A stretch of 64,000 nt of DNA, from contig NZ_JAUSWW010000001.1 of NCBI RefSeq assembly GCF_030815415.1, positions 2,108,001-2,172,000 on the forward strand, written 5' to 3'. The DNA is from Streptomyces canus (GTDB lineage Bacteria; Actinomycetota; Actinomycetes; Streptomycetales; Streptomycetaceae). Below the pieces are notes generated by a model. That model ran no database searches, was not told the DNA's origin, and saw nothing but the letters and a program-made list of their open reading frames with translations. This document shows positions 20,458 to 29,274 of the stretch, piece by piece; position 1 is the stretch's first letter; each line of letters opens with the position of its first letter. The position numbers were made by a program, and so were the translations under genes.

Positions 20458-21511
20458 GGCGCGACTCCCCTTCCACGATGCCGAGTTCCCGGCAGGCCGC
20501 ACGGAACCGGTCCAGGCAGCGCCCCCACGGGCCACCGGTCCCGAAGTCCAGCAGCAGCGGCAGCAACTGTCCCGAGAAGCCCTCGCTGGACTCCTTCGGC
20601 AGCAGCGACGGCAGGTTGTCGATGGCGATGAGGTCCAGCGGCGGCTCCTTGCGGAGCCGGCGTACCGGCTCGTCCCACTCGGTGGTGCGGTCGTAGACCT
20701 GCAGGACGTTCAGGGGCGAACCGACGTCACAGGTGACATCGCAGAGGGTGCGCAGCCGGCGGGCGGGGTCGTCCAGGTCCGTCTCCCGGAGGAAGGGCGG
20801 GACCGGGGTGGTGGCGAGGACGCAGTTCACCATCGCGTCGTGCGCCAGCAGGGCCGCGCGGTCCAGGTCGCGGGTCTCCTCCAGGTCCCAGCAGGTGGGG
20901 TCGAGCCCGGCGGCCCGGAGGGCGACGTGGGCGCCGCGTCCGCTGCGGCCCAGGGCGCCGATGACGAGCGCGGTGAACTCCTCGTCCCCGGCAGCGGGCC
21001 GGAGGGTCTCGTCGAGCTCCTCCTTCGAGGTGGGCGTGAGCGGTGCGACGAGCCGGCCCCGATGCTGGAGCACCGCCAGGGCCGCGCCCAGATAGCCCGC
21101 CCAGTACCCGAAGGCGGCGAGCCGGCGCCCGTGGTCGTCGACCAGGTACTCCAGGTCGAGGAGCGCCCCTCCCCCGGCGGCGAACCGGCGGAGCAGGTCC
21201 GCGGCGCCCGGCTGCTGCTTGTAGGCGTGCCCGAAGAAGATGTGCCGGTGCGTCAACTCGGCCGGCGCGTCGGGGAGTTCCTTCAGACCGAGGACGACCG
21301 CCGCCGGCGGCGCCGCCACCCATGAGCCCGTGGGCGCGACCCGGGCGCCGACGGCCTCGTACTCCTCGATCGGGAAGATCCGCTGCGGGGACTCCTCGAC
21401 GGTCAGGGTCCCCCCGCTCTCGACGAGCCTGCGTGCGTCGGACGGCACGATGGGTGTGCGCCGTTCGGTGGGACGGTCCTCGTGGCGCAGCCACAGATGG
21501 AGCTCGGTCAT
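20450..21511 (-). CDS. Saccharopine dehydrogenase, lysine-forming (LYS1-like)
   Basis: Protein of 353 aa with an alanine-dehydrogenase/transhydrogenase-type N-terminal domain: LWLRHEDRPTERRTPIVPSD, then GLKELPD and IFFGHAYKQQ, as in fungal Lys1. The C-terminal NAD domain has VIGALGRSGRGA, and DVTCDVGSPLN precedes the end. Lys1 interconverts saccharopine with lysine and 2-oxoglutarate. The start overlaps the FAD oxidase stop by 4 bp. With a second saccharopine-dehydrogenase homologue downstream, the pair could carry lysine to the semialdehyde or act on a related secondary amine. Confidence 0.85.
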   Translation of the reverse strand: MTELHLWLRHEDRPTERRTPIVPSDARRLVESGGTLTVEESPQRIFPIEEYEAVGARVAPTGSWVAAPPAAVVLGLKELPDAPAELTHRHIFFGHAYKQQPGAADLLRRFAAGGGALLDLEYLVDDHGRRLAAFGYWAGYLGAALAVLQHRGRLVAPLTPTSKEELDETLRPAAGDEEFTALVIGALGRSGRGAHVALRAAGLDPTCWDLEETRDLDRAALLAHDAMVNCVLATTPVPPFLRETDLDDPARRLRTLCDVTCDVGSPLNVLQVYDRTTEWDEPVRRLRKEPPLDLIAIDNLPSLLPKESSEGFSGQLLPLLLDFGTGGPWGRCLDRFRAACRELGIVEGESRHV

Positions 21512-22653
21512 ACGCAGTTGGCCTCCGGGCGCGGGGCGTCGGCCGCGAACCGGCCGGCGTTCAACGGGCTGACGTCCACGAAGGGTACGCGGCCCAGGCA
21601 CAGGTCACGGACGACCTCGCCGACGGCCGGTCCCTGGAGGAAGCCATGCCCGGAGAAGCCGGTCGCATACAGAAATCGGGATACCGAAGTCGCCTCGCCG
21701 ATCAGGGCGTTGTGGTCCGGGGTGACCTCGTACAGGCCCGCCCAGCCGCCGGTGCGGCGCAGGTCCAGGAGGGCGGGGGCGCGGTGCTCCATGGCGGCGG
21801 CGAGGCGGGGGATCCAGCGGTCGTGCGTGTCGGTGGCGAAGCCGGGGCGCTCGTCGGGGTCGGACATGCCCAGCAGGAGGCCGGGGCCCTCGCGGTGGAA
21901 GTAGAGGGTGCTGCTGAAGTCGATGGTCATCGGCAGGCCGGGCGGCAGACCCTGGACCGGCTCGGTGACCGCGATCTGGCGGCGCAGCGGCTCCACCGGC
22001 AGATCCACACCGACCATCCTCCCGATCGCGCGCGACCAGGCGCCGGCCGCGCAGACCACCGTGTCGGTGAAGATGGTGCCGAGCGTCGTCTCGACGGCCC
22101 TGATGGTGTCGCCCCGCACGGTGATGCCGGTGACCTCGGTGTGCCGCAGGACGCGGGCGCCCAGGGCGCGGGCGGCGGAGGCGTAGCCGTGGACGACGGC
22201 CTCGGGGGTGCAGTGGCCGTCGTCCGGCGAGAAGGCGGCGGCCAGCAGCCCGTCGGTGGTGATCAGCGGGGAGAGCTTGCGGGCCTCCTTCGGGGTGAGC
22301 ATGCGGCTGGGCACGCCGAGGGAGTTCTGCAGGCGCGCCCCCGCCTCGAAGGAGGCCACGTCCTCGGGCGTCGACAGCAGGAACAGATAACCGACGCGGT
22401 GCAGGCCGATGTCGTGACCGATCTCGTGGTGGAACCGGCCGAACGCCTCCAGGCTGCGCGCGCCGAGCTGCACGTTGAGGGCGTCGGAGAACTGGGCCCG
22501 CACCCCTCCGGCCGCCTTCGAGGTGGACCCGGAGGCCAGTTCGTCGCGTTCGACGAGGACGACGTCGCGGACACCGGCGGCGGCGAGGTGGTAGGCGATG
22601 CTCGCGCCCATCACTCCGCCGCCGATCACCACGGCGTTTGCCTGCGTCCTCAC
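21508..22653 (-). CDS. FAD-dependent amino-acid/sarcosine-type oxidoreductase
   Basis: DAO-fold flavoenzyme of 381 aa. The FAD-binding GGGVMGASIAYHLAAAG is at residues 11-27 and the C-terminal GFSGHGFLQGPAVGE matches sarcosine oxidase beta-type enzymes. TPDHNALIGE near the end is the usual substrate/FAD loop. First gene of an operon whose two other members are saccharopine-dehydrogenase homologues. It could oxidise a secondary or cyclic amine such as saccharopine, pipecolate or an N-methylated amino acid (inference). Confidence 0.85.
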   Translation of the reverse strand: MRTQANAVVIGGGVMGASIAYHLAAAGVRDVVLVERDELASGSTSKAAGGVRAQFSDALNVQLGARSLEAFGRFHHEIGHDIGLHRVGYLFLLSTPEDVASFEAGARLQNSLGVPSRMLTPKEARKLSPLITTDGLLAAAFSPDDGHCTPEAVVHGYASAARALGARVLRHTEVTGITVRGDTIRAVETTLGTIFTDTVVCAAGAWSRAIGRMVGVDLPVEPLRRQIAVTEPVQGLPPGLPMTIDFSSTLYFHREGPGLLLGMSDPDERPGFATDTHDRWIPRLAAAMEHRAPALLDLRRTGGWAGLYEVTPDHNALIGEATSVSRFLYATGFSGHGFLQGPAVGEVVRDLCLGRVPFVDVSPLNAGRFAADAPRPEANCV

Positions 22654-22717
22654 GAGCGAGCCTCCCAGGGGTGTCGGGGCCGGTCCCCTCTTCCTGTCCG
22701 GACTCCGGTGCCCGTAA

Positions 22718-23377
22718 TCAGGACAGGTGGGCCACCGCGTCCAGATGCGGCAGGTGGTGGTCCAGCCGTTCCCGCTTGGTGCGCAGGTAGGTGATGTTGC
22801 TCTCGCACGGCGCTATCAGCAGCGGGACGGTCTCGGCGACCTCGATGCCGTGGCGCACCAGCGCCGCGCGCTTGTCCGGGTTGTTGGACATCAGCCGCAC
22901 CGAGCGCACGCCGAGGTCGTGCAGCATCCCGGCGGCGACACCGTAGTCACGGGCGTCCACCGGCAGGCCGAGGGCGAGGTTCGCCTCGACGGTGTCCAGT
23001 CCCTCCGCCTGCAGGGCCATGGCGCGCAGCTTGGCGAGCAGTCCGATGCCGCGGCCCTCGTGGCCCCGCAGATAGACGACGATGCCGCTGCCCTCGGCGA
23101 CGACGGCCCGCAGCGCCGAGTCGAGTTGTTCGCCGCACTCGCAGTGCCGGGAGCCGAAGGCGTCACCGGTCAGGCATTCCGAGTGCAGCCGGGTCAGGAC
23201 CTCGTCCGTGCCGATCTCGCCGTAGACCAGGGCCACTTGCTCGTCACCGCGATCGTGGTCGAGGTAACCGACCGCCCTGAATTCACCGTACACGGTGGGC
23301 AGCGGAGCATTCACGACGCGTTCCACGCCCGTACGCTGTGGAGTCTTCTTGCCGAGTACGCCAACTTTTTCTGTCAT
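22718..23377 (-). CDS. GTP cyclohydrolase II paralogue, predicted FAPy-forming
   Basis: RibA-type enzyme of 219 aa. Zinc ligands are C68, C79 and C81 (SECLTG...RHCECG), and GHEGRGIGL at 106-113 is the GTP loop. The position normally held by the catalytic Tyr in RAYALQ is Met here (RAM, M120). In S. coelicolor the paralogue SCO6655 with Met at this position was shown to stop at the formylamino pyrimidine FAPy instead of completing deformylation. Orthology is inferred from this residue and the gene context. The frame is open upstream, but homology and divergence from the creatininase gene support ATG 23377. It is not expected to supply riboflavin. Confidence 0.9.
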   Translation of the reverse strand: MTEKVGVLGKKTPQRTGVERVVNAPLPTVYGEFRAVGYLDHDRGDEQVALVYGEIGTDEVLTRLHSECLTGDAFGSRHCECGEQLDSALRAVVAEGSGIVVYLRGHEGRGIGLLAKLRAMALQAEGLDTVEANLALGLPVDARDYGVAAGMLHDLGVRSVRLMSNNPDKRAALVRHGIEVAETVPLLIAPCESNITYLRTKRERLDHHLPHLDAVAHLS

Positions 23378-23418
23378 GATTCTCGAGTTCCTAAGCAGAG
23401 ACGAAAGGCCGTGAAAGA

Positions 23419-24189
23419 ATGAGTGGTTCGCAAACGCGGTCGGCGGAGCACGGTACGTTGCCGGCGGACACCACGGAAGACGTACGGGCGCGGGGCGAGG
23501 GTGTCTCACGACAGGTCGCCGTCCTTCCCGTCGGGAGCTTCGAACAGCACGGCCCGTACCTTCCGCTGGCGACCGACACGCTCGTCGCCTGCGCCGTCGC
23601 CCGGGAGATCGCCGCGGCATATCCGGTACACCTTCTCCCTCCCGTGACGATCTCCTGCTCGCACGAGCACGCGGCGTGGGCGGGAACCGTCAGCATCTCC
23701 TCGGTGACCCTTCACTCGGTGATACGGGACATAGCGTCTTCGCTCCGCCGGTCCGGCGTCGAGACCCTGGTCGTGGTCAACGGGCACGGCGGAAACTACG
23801 TACTGGGCAACGTCGTTCAGGAATCCTCCGCCCGCGGCGAGCGAATGGCGCTGTTCCCGGCCCCGGAGGACTGGGAGGCGGCCCGGGAGCAGGCGGGGGT
23901 GGTCACCTCGCTGCTCACCGACATGCATGCGGGGGAAATCGAGACCTCCATCCTTCTGCACGCTCATCCCGAATTCGTCCGACCCGGTTATGCGGCATCC
24001 GATTTCGTCGCCGACGACCGACGTCATCTGCTCACCCTCGGTATGTCCGCCTATACCGATTCCGGTGTCATCGGCCGTCCTTCGCTGGGTTCGGCGGAAA
24101 AGGGCAAAGCGCTCCTTGCGAGCCTGGCGGATTCCTTCGGCACGTATTTCTCACTGCTCACCTCCGACGGCGATTCGGCGCGCGGATAG
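23419..24189 (+). CDS. Creatininase family amidohydrolase (ArfB-like), candidate FAPy deformylase
   Basis: Protein of 256 aa with the creatininase metal site: E42, H44 and D53 (SFEQHG...ATDT), H123 (VNGHGGN) and E173 (HAGEIETS). Archaeal ArfB, a member of this family, removes the formyl group from FAPy, and the divergent neighbour here is a predicted FAPy producer, so the same reaction is a direct hypothesis. MftE-type peptidases share the fold and are the main alternative. Only 41 bp separate the two divergent start codons. The 3' end overlaps the convergent membrane-protein gene by 139 bp. Confidence 0.87.
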   Translation: MSGSQTRSAEHGTLPADTTEDVRARGEGVSRQVAVLPVGSFEQHGPYLPLATDTLVACAVAREIAAAYPVHLLPPVTISCSHEHAAWAGTVSISSVTLHSVIRDIASSLRRSGVETLVVVNGHGGNYVLGNVVQESSARGERMALFPAPEDWEAAREQAGVVTSLLTDMHAGEIETSILLHAHPEFVRPGYAASDFVADDRRHLLTLGMSAYTDSGVIGRPSLGSAEKGKALLASLADSFGTYFSLLTSDGDSARG

Positions 24190-25445
24190 CGGGCGAGCAG
24201 GACGATGACGCCGGGCAGGCTGGCCGCGAGCGAGAGCACCCCGTAGACGACGGCGACGGCCAGCCCGCTGCCGGCGCCCAGACCGGCGGCGCCGAACGCC
24301 CAGGCGGTGACGCCCTCGCGGGGGCCCCAGCCGCCGACGTTGAGCGGCAGGCCCATGGCGAGCAGGGCGAGCACGGCGATCGGCAGCAGGACGGCGACGG
24401 AGGCGGCGGAACCGGCGACGCGGGCGGCGAGCACGAACATTCCGAGGTGTCCGGCGAGGACGACGGCGGAGGACAGGGCCACTCCGGGCCCGTTCTGCCG
24501 CGACAGCAGCCCCTCGCGGGCCTCGCGCAGGGCCTTGCCGGCCCGTGAGGGCGCCCGGTTCATCCGCAGGGCGAGCACGACGGCCAGCGCGCCCAGCGTG
24601 GCGAACACGAGCAGCGGCGCGAGATGGCGGGCCTGGGCGAGCACCGGTGACGGCATGGTCAGCAGCACCGCGGCGCCGACGACCGCCAACGCGAGCTGCC
24701 CGGCGATCCGTTCGAGGACGACGGCCCGCACACAGCGCCCGAGTTCATGGGTGCTGCGTCCGTGCCGTACCGCCCGATGTACATCGCCGAGAACGCCGCC
24801 GGGCAGGGCGGCGTTGAGGAACAGGGCCCGGTAGTACGAGGCCACGGCCGCACCGAGCGGCAGCCGGATCTTCAGGCTCCGGGCGACCAGTTGCCAGCGC
24901 CAGGCGCTGAAGACGGTGGTGACCACGCCGATCCCGAGCGCGGCGAGCAGGGTCGCCCCGTCGATCCGGCGCAACCCGTCGAGGAAGACGCCGGTGCCGA
25001 GCCGCCACAGCAGAACGGCGAGGATGATCACGCCGACGGCGCTGCCGACGTGGGTGCGTACGGCGGGGGACTTGAGGCGGGCGAGAACGTTTCGCCACCA
25101 GGAGGCGCCGGGGGCGGCCTGGGCGGTGGCGGGCCGCGGGGCGGAGACGATCACGCCGATGCGGTCCCCGGAGACGGCGACGGGGGGTGGCGGGACGGCC
25201 TTGGCGGGCGGGAGGGCGACGGCGGCGGTACCGGCCTCGGGACGTGCCGCACCGGTAGCCGTGTCGGCGTACCGTTCCTCCACCGCCGTACGGGCCGGGA
25301 AGCCGGCCACGCCCAGCACCGACGCGGTCGCGTCCACCGGCGTCACCGCGACGCGGCCGCGCCCCCGTGTCACCCCGGCCCAGCGCCTGCGTCGGCCCGG
25401 CCCCCGCAGGCCCGCGTGGGCCGCCCGTACCGTCTCCACGCTCAT
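24051..25445 (-). CDS. Flippase-like / lysylphosphatidylglycerol-synthase TM-domain protein
   Basis: Membrane protein of 464 aa. A 160-residue Ala/Pro/Arg-rich cytoplasmic segment precedes about eight hydrophobic helices beginning at VGVIILAVLLWRLG. Family motifs ALFLNAALPGGVLGDVHRA and LPLNVGGWGPREG match the LPG-synthase membrane domain/UPF0104 group, thought to flip or attach lipids. ATG 25445 overlaps the methyltransferase stop by 4 bp. Its last 46 codons are antisense to the end of the creatininase gene. In this cluster it may move a lipid-linked product across the membrane (inference). Confidence 0.83.
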   Translation of the reverse strand: MSVETVRAAHAGLRGPGRRRRWAGVTRGRGRVAVTPVDATASVLGVAGFPARTAVEERYADTATGAARPEAGTAAVALPPAKAVPPPPVAVSGDRIGVIVSAPRPATAQAAPGASWWRNVLARLKSPAVRTHVGSAVGVIILAVLLWRLGTGVFLDGLRRIDGATLLAALGIGVVTTVFSAWRWQLVARSLKIRLPLGAAVASYYRALFLNAALPGGVLGDVHRAVRHGRSTHELGRCVRAVVLERIAGQLALAVVGAAVLLTMPSPVLAQARHLAPLLVFATLGALAVVLALRMNRAPSRAGKALREAREGLLSRQNGPGVALSSAVVLAGHLGMFVLAARVAGSAASVAVLLPIAVLALLAMGLPLNVGGWGPREGVTAWAFGAAGLGAGSGLAVAVVYGVLSLAASLPGVIVLLARYPRAESPSEVSSEKYVPKESARLARSALPFSAEPSEGRPMTPESV

Positions 25446-26485
25446 GCCGCCCCGCCCGTCGGGCGGGACAGTGCCAGCAGGTCGGTGTGGTGGACGACCA
25501 CGCTCAACTCGCCCGCCTCGCAGGCCTCCAGGCGGGCGCGGAGGTAACGGTCCGCGCGCTCGCGCAGCTCCGGGCGCTGTTCCACCGCGGCGCCGACCCA
25601 GCCGCGCAGCCACTGTGCCGTGAGCGCGGACTCGGCGGGGCCCAGCCGCCAGGGGCTCGGGTTCAGCCGTACCGTCGCGCCGAGTTCGGAGAAGGCCTCG
25701 CAGGCCACCGTGACCGCGTCCGGGCCGAGCAGGCCCGAGCGCCGCTGGTGGGCGTTGAACGCCTCGGCGATCTCGGTGTCCATCGGGTCGGACGGGGAGA
25801 AGTCGACGCGGCCGGCCACGGAGAGCGTGAGCAGGGCCGGGCAGCCGGCACCGGTGCAGGCGGCTGCCAGGGTCTCGATCTCCTCGCGGGTGAGGACGTC
25901 CAGAAGTGCGGAGGCCGTCACCAGGGAGGCGCCCGCGAGGGCGTCCGGGGTCAGCCGGCCGACGTCACCGCGCCGGGTCTCGACGGTGACCCGGCTGCCG
26001 TCCGCGGCGACCCGCGCGGAGGCGACGGCCGCGAAGTGCAGCAGGTAGGGGTCGCGGTCGTGCAACACCCAGTGCTGAGGGCCGTCGAGGCGGGGTGCGA
26101 GCCAGCGGCCCATCGACCCGGTACCGCACCCGAGGTCGTGCACGGTCACCCCGGCCTTGCCGGGCAGGTTGGCGAGCCGGATCCGCAGCGGGTCGAGCAG
26201 ATCGATCGAGCGCGCGCCGGCATCGGCGGGCTCCCGCAACTCCAGCCACTCGGGCGCGTACCGGGGCTGCTCCTCGGGCCCGTCCTCGCGCAGCCGTACG
26301 GTGGGCCGCTCGCCGGGGCGGGCCGCGGGGCCGGCGCCGGGGATCACGGACTCCGCGTCGGTGCCGGGGCCCGCGGACGCCGATGACGTCGGGTTCCCCA
26401 TCTCGGACTCCACTCCTGCCACGTCCCTCGGTCCCGCCTGCGCCGGAATCCTTCCCGCGCGCTGTGTCGTAGCCGTCTTCCTCAT
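25442..26485 (-). CDS. Class I SAM-dependent methyltransferase
   Basis: Methyltransferase of 347 aa. The SAM-binding motif I is VTVHDLGCGTGSMGRWL near residue 112, followed by WVLHDRDPYLL (acidic ribose contact) and SLVTASALLDVLTREEIE. The first ~90 residues are low-complexity and probably disordered; a second start (MGNPTSS) is possible. It begins in an ATGA overlap with the glycosyltransferase and ends in one with the flippase-like gene, so it is mid-operon. Substrate unknown; a small nucleoside- or pteridine-like intermediate is possible. Confidence 0.85.
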   Translation of the reverse strand: MRKTATTQRAGRIPAQAGPRDVAGVESEMGNPTSSASAGPGTDAESVIPGAGPAARPGERPTVRLREDGPEEQPRYAPEWLELREPADAGARSIDLLDPLRIRLANLPGKAGVTVHDLGCGTGSMGRWLAPRLDGPQHWVLHDRDPYLLHFAAVASARVAADGSRVTVETRRGDVGRLTPDALAGASLVTASALLDVLTREEIETLAAACTGAGCPALLTLSVAGRVDFSPSDPMDTEIAEAFNAHQRRSGLLGPDAVTVACEAFSELGATVRLNPSPWRLGPAESALTAQWLRGWVGAAVEQRPELRERADRYLRARLEACEAGELSVVVHHTDLLALSRPTGGAA

Positions 26486-27672
26486 GCCGCCCTCCAGGGT
26501 TCGCTCGGCAGTCGGCCCAGTACTCCGGCCAGGCTGCGGGCCGTGGTCGCCCAGCCGTCCAGGGCGGCCCGCCGGCCCCGGGCAGCCGCCTTCAGCCGGC
26601 GTCGTACGTCCGCCTCGCCGAACCAGCCGCGCAGCTCCGCGGCGAGGGCGGCGGGGTCCTCCGGCGGGACGAGGATGCCGGGCACGCCGCCGTCGGGGGC
26701 GCGGCCGACCGCCTCGGGCAGCCCGCCGACGTCGGTGGCCAGCACCGGGATGCCGCGGGCGAGGGCCTCGGTGACCGCCATGCCGTAGGTCTCGGCGTAG
26801 GAGGTGAGGACCATCAGGTCGGCGGCGGCGTAGCTGGCGTCGAGTTCGGCGCCGGCCTGCGGTCCGGCCAGGTGCAGTCGGTGTTCCAGGCCGTACTTCG
26901 CGATCAGGGCCCGCAGGTCCGCCACGTACGCCGGGTCCTGGGCGAGGCCGCCCACGCACACGCAGCTCCACGGCAGGTCCCGGACCGTGGCCAGCGCCTC
27001 CACCAGGCGGTGCTGTCCCTTGCGGGGTGTCACCGCGGCGACGCACAGCAGCCGGGACAGGCCGTCGGTGCCGGAGGCGAGGGGGGCGATGTCGGCGCCG
27101 GGGGCGGCGACATGGACCCGGTCGGGGGCGAGGCCGTGGTGGGAGACGAGGCGGCGGACCGCCCAGTCGCTGGTGGCGACGACGGCGGGGACCGCGCGGA
27201 GCACCGCGCGCTCCTTCGCGTCCAGCTCGGCGGCCAGGACGGGATCGAGGCCGGTCTCGTCGCCGAGCGGAAGGTGGACAAGGACCGCGAGCCGCAGCCG
27301 CTCCGCCTCCGGTACGACGATCTCCGGGACTCCGCAGGCGACCAGGCCGTCCATCAGGACCACGGTGTCGTCCGGCAACCCCCGCAGCACACCGGCCAGT
27401 TCCGCTCGGGCCGAGGCACCCGGCCGGGGCCACTCGCCCGCCACCGCGTGCTTGTGGACCTGCCAGCCGAAGCCCGGCAGGTCCAGACTCACGCGCCGGT
27501 CATAGGCGTTGCCGCCGCTCGGCGCGGTCGGGTCGTCGACACCGCCGGGCATGACGAAGTGCACGGTGCGCAGAGCCATGGGGACGATGTCCGCGTTCCT
27601 GAGAGCCGAATGCTGCACGGGCACATAGCCCAGGGCCGCCTGCGGGGCCTTCTCCAGGGTCACGTCGGTCAC
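26482..27672 (-). CDS. Family 4 glycosyltransferase
   Basis: GT-B glycosyltransferase of 396 aa. The N-terminal half has [22 protein letters not shown], like GT4 acceptor domains, and the C-terminal half the donor site: [16 protein letters not shown] and the EX7E-type segment [20 protein letters not shown] 27672 overlaps the stop of the PTPS-like gene; further-upstream starts would run into that gene. It should transfer an NDP-activated sugar to a product of this pathway. Confidence 0.88.
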   Translation of the reverse strand: MTDVTLEKAPQAALGYVPVQHSALRNADIVPMALRTVHFVMPGGVDDPTAPSGGNAYDRRVSLDLPGFGWQVHKHAVAGEWPRPGASARAELAGVLRGLPDDTVVLMDGLVACGVPEIVVPEAERLRLAVLVHLPLGDETGLDPVLAAELDAKERAVLRAVPAVVATSDWAVRRLVSHHGLAPDRVHVAAPGADIAPLASGTDGLSRLLCVAAVTPRKGQHRLVEALATVRDLPWSCVCVGGLAQDPAYVADLRALIAKYGLEHRLHLAGPQAGAELDASYAAADLMVLTSYAETYGMAVTEALARGIPVLATDVGGLPEAVGRAPDGGVPGILVPPEDPAALAAELRGWFGEADVRRRLKAAARGRRAALDGWATTARSLAGVLGRLPSEPWRAA

Positions 27673-28091
27673 AGCGCACGCTCGTAACTCGCCCACGCGA
27701 CATGGGACTCGTGCAGGGTGACGGCGATCGCGGCGATGCCCCGGGCGCCCTCGCCCAGCCCGCCCTTCTCGATCCGCTCGGCGAGCCGGTCGGCGATGAC
27801 CTTGGCCAGGAACTCCGTCGACGTGTTGATCCCGGCGAAGTCGGGCTCGTTGTCGAGGTTTCTGTAGTTCAGCTCGGCGGCGACGGCTCCGAGTTCCTGC
27901 GTGGCCAGTCCGATGTCGACGACGATGTTGTCGTCGTCCAACTGCTCCCGCCGGAAGGTGGCGTCCACGAGGAACGTCGCTCCGTGCAGGCGCTGCGCGG
28001 GTCCGAAGACCTCGCCGCGGAAGCTGTGGGCGATCATGATGTGATCGCGGACGGTGACACTGAACAACGGACGACCCTCCAGGTGCGGCAC
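27669..28091 (-). CDS. 6-pyruvoyl-tetrahydropterin synthase-like protein with degenerate active site
   Basis: T-fold protein of 140 aa aligned to PTPS/QueD. H22 (MIAHSF) and H36 (RLHGATF) match two zinc ligands, but the second His of the usual HGH is Ala38, the catalytic Cys four residues before H36 is Ala32, and the usual Asp-His of LDHxxLN reads Asn-Tyr (LNYRNLD). The pterin-binding Glu is kept at E128 (LHESH). It probably binds a pterin- or pyrimidine-like ligand but does a different reaction. Start is GTG 28091; TTG 28067 with GGAGGG just upstream is a good alternative. First of a four-gene leftward operon. Confidence 0.84.
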   Translation of the reverse strand: MPHLEGRPLFSVTVRDHIMIAHSFRGEVFGPAQRLHGATFLVDATFRREQLDDDNIVVDIGLATQELGAVAAELNYRNLDNEPDFAGINTSTEFLAKVIADRLAERIEKGGLGEGARGIAAIAVTLHESHVAWASYERAL

Positions 28092-28183
28092 GTCTGATCC
28101 CCCCGGCTGATCGCCGGCGGGGATGCCGAGTAGTACGGCCCTTCGCTTCCCCGCGTTCAGCCGTCTCTCACTCTTTTCTCAGG

Positions 28184-29167
28184 TCAGGCGCTCTTGCCAT
28201 ACCTCACGCGGTGACAAAGAGCGGGAATTTCCCCGGAAGTGAGCCTGGGCATCACCTGCGGCAGCTCCTCGAACGCGCTTTCCCCTGTAATGAGCGCGTC
28301 AAGCGCCGGGTCGGCGAGCAGTTCCAGGGCGAGGGCCAGCCGGTCGGCATACGTGCGGCTGGAGCGGCGGGCCGGGGAGACGGTGCCGACCTGGCTGCTG
28401 CGGATGACGAGTCGCCGGGAGTGGAAGGCCTCACCGAGCGGAAGGCTGACCTTCCGGTCGCCGTACCAGCTGAGTTCGAGGACCGTGCCCTCGGGCGTCA
28501 GCAGCTCCAGGGAGCGGGCCAGACCCTGCTCGGTGGCGCTGGCGTGGACGACGAGGTCGCACTCCCCGAGCGCGTCCCGCGGCAGCGCGAAGTCGACGCC
28601 CAGGGCCTTCGCGACGTTCGCCCGCGCCGGGTCGGCGTCGACCAGCTGGATCCGTACGCCGGGGAAGCGGGCCAGCAGTGCGGCGACCGAGCAGCCGATC
28701 ATGCCGCCGCCGACCACGGCGATCCGGTCACCGACGAGCGGCGCCGCGTCCCAGGCGGCGTTGACGGCGGTCTCCACCGTGCCGGCGAGGATCGCCCGTT
28801 CGGCGGGCACGTTCTCGGGCACCGGGGTCACGGCGGTCACCGGGACGACGTAGCGCGTCTGGTGCGGGTAGAGGCAGAAGACCGTACGGCCCACGAGGTC
28901 CGCCGGGCCCTCCTCGACCTCTCCGACGCTGAGGTAGCCGTACTTCACGGGTGCCGGGAAGTCGCCCTCCTGGAACGGCGCCCGCATGGCGGCGTGCTGG
29001 CTCTCGGGGACCCCGCCGCGGAAGACGAGCGTCTCCGTGCCGCGGCTGACGCCGGAGTACAGGGCGCGGACCAGCACGTCCCCCTCGGAGAGAGCCGGGA
29101 GGGTGACCTCACGTATCTCACCCGCACCGGGGCCGTTGAGCCAGAAAGCACTCGCGGTGCGCTTCAT
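28184..29167 (-). CDS. MDR-superfamily oxidoreductase lacking zinc ligands
   Basis: Medium-chain dehydrogenase/reductase of 327 aa: N-terminal GroES-like domain ([31 protein letters not shown]) and a Rossmann domain with [17 protein letters not shown]. The catalytic Cys/His pair and the four-Cys structural zinc loop of alcohol dehydrogenases are absent. ATG 29167 sits 6 bp after CAGGAGG; the ATG two codons upstream touches that site. It is 92 bp upstream of the PTPS-like gene on the same strand and divergent from the CDP-alcohol transferase gene. Confidence 0.84.
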   Translation of the reverse strand: MKRTASAFWLNGPGAGEIREVTLPALSEGDVLVRALYSGVSRGTETLVFRGGVPESQHAAMRAPFQEGDFPAPVKYGYLSVGEVEEGPADLVGRTVFCLYPHQTRYVVPVTAVTPVPENVPAERAILAGTVETAVNAAWDAAPLVGDRIAVVGGGMIGCSVAALLARFPGVRIQLVDADPARANVAKALGVDFALPRDALGECDLVVHASATEQGLARSLELLTPEGTVLELSWYGDRKVSLPLGEAFHSRRLVIRSSQVGTVSPARRSSRTYADRLALALELLADPALDALITGESAFEELPQVMPRLTSGEIPALCHRVRYGKSA

Positions 29168-29274
29168 CGGCATCCTCCTGAACGCTTGGGAAGTGGTTCA
29201 CGTACCGAGGTGTGCACAGGTCGCGCACAGTACGCGGCGTTGATCGACTCTGTCACACGGCCGGAGGATGTTCG

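Noticed and set aside
22718..23377. Housekeeping riboflavin RibA.
   Set aside because: Met replaces the catalytic Tyr, and no other riboflavin gene is nearby.
22718..23620. Longer 300-aa start for the GTP cyclohydrolase II.
   Set aside because: The extra 81 residues are Arg/Pro-rich and would lie antisense to the creatininase gene; homology starts at ATG 23377.
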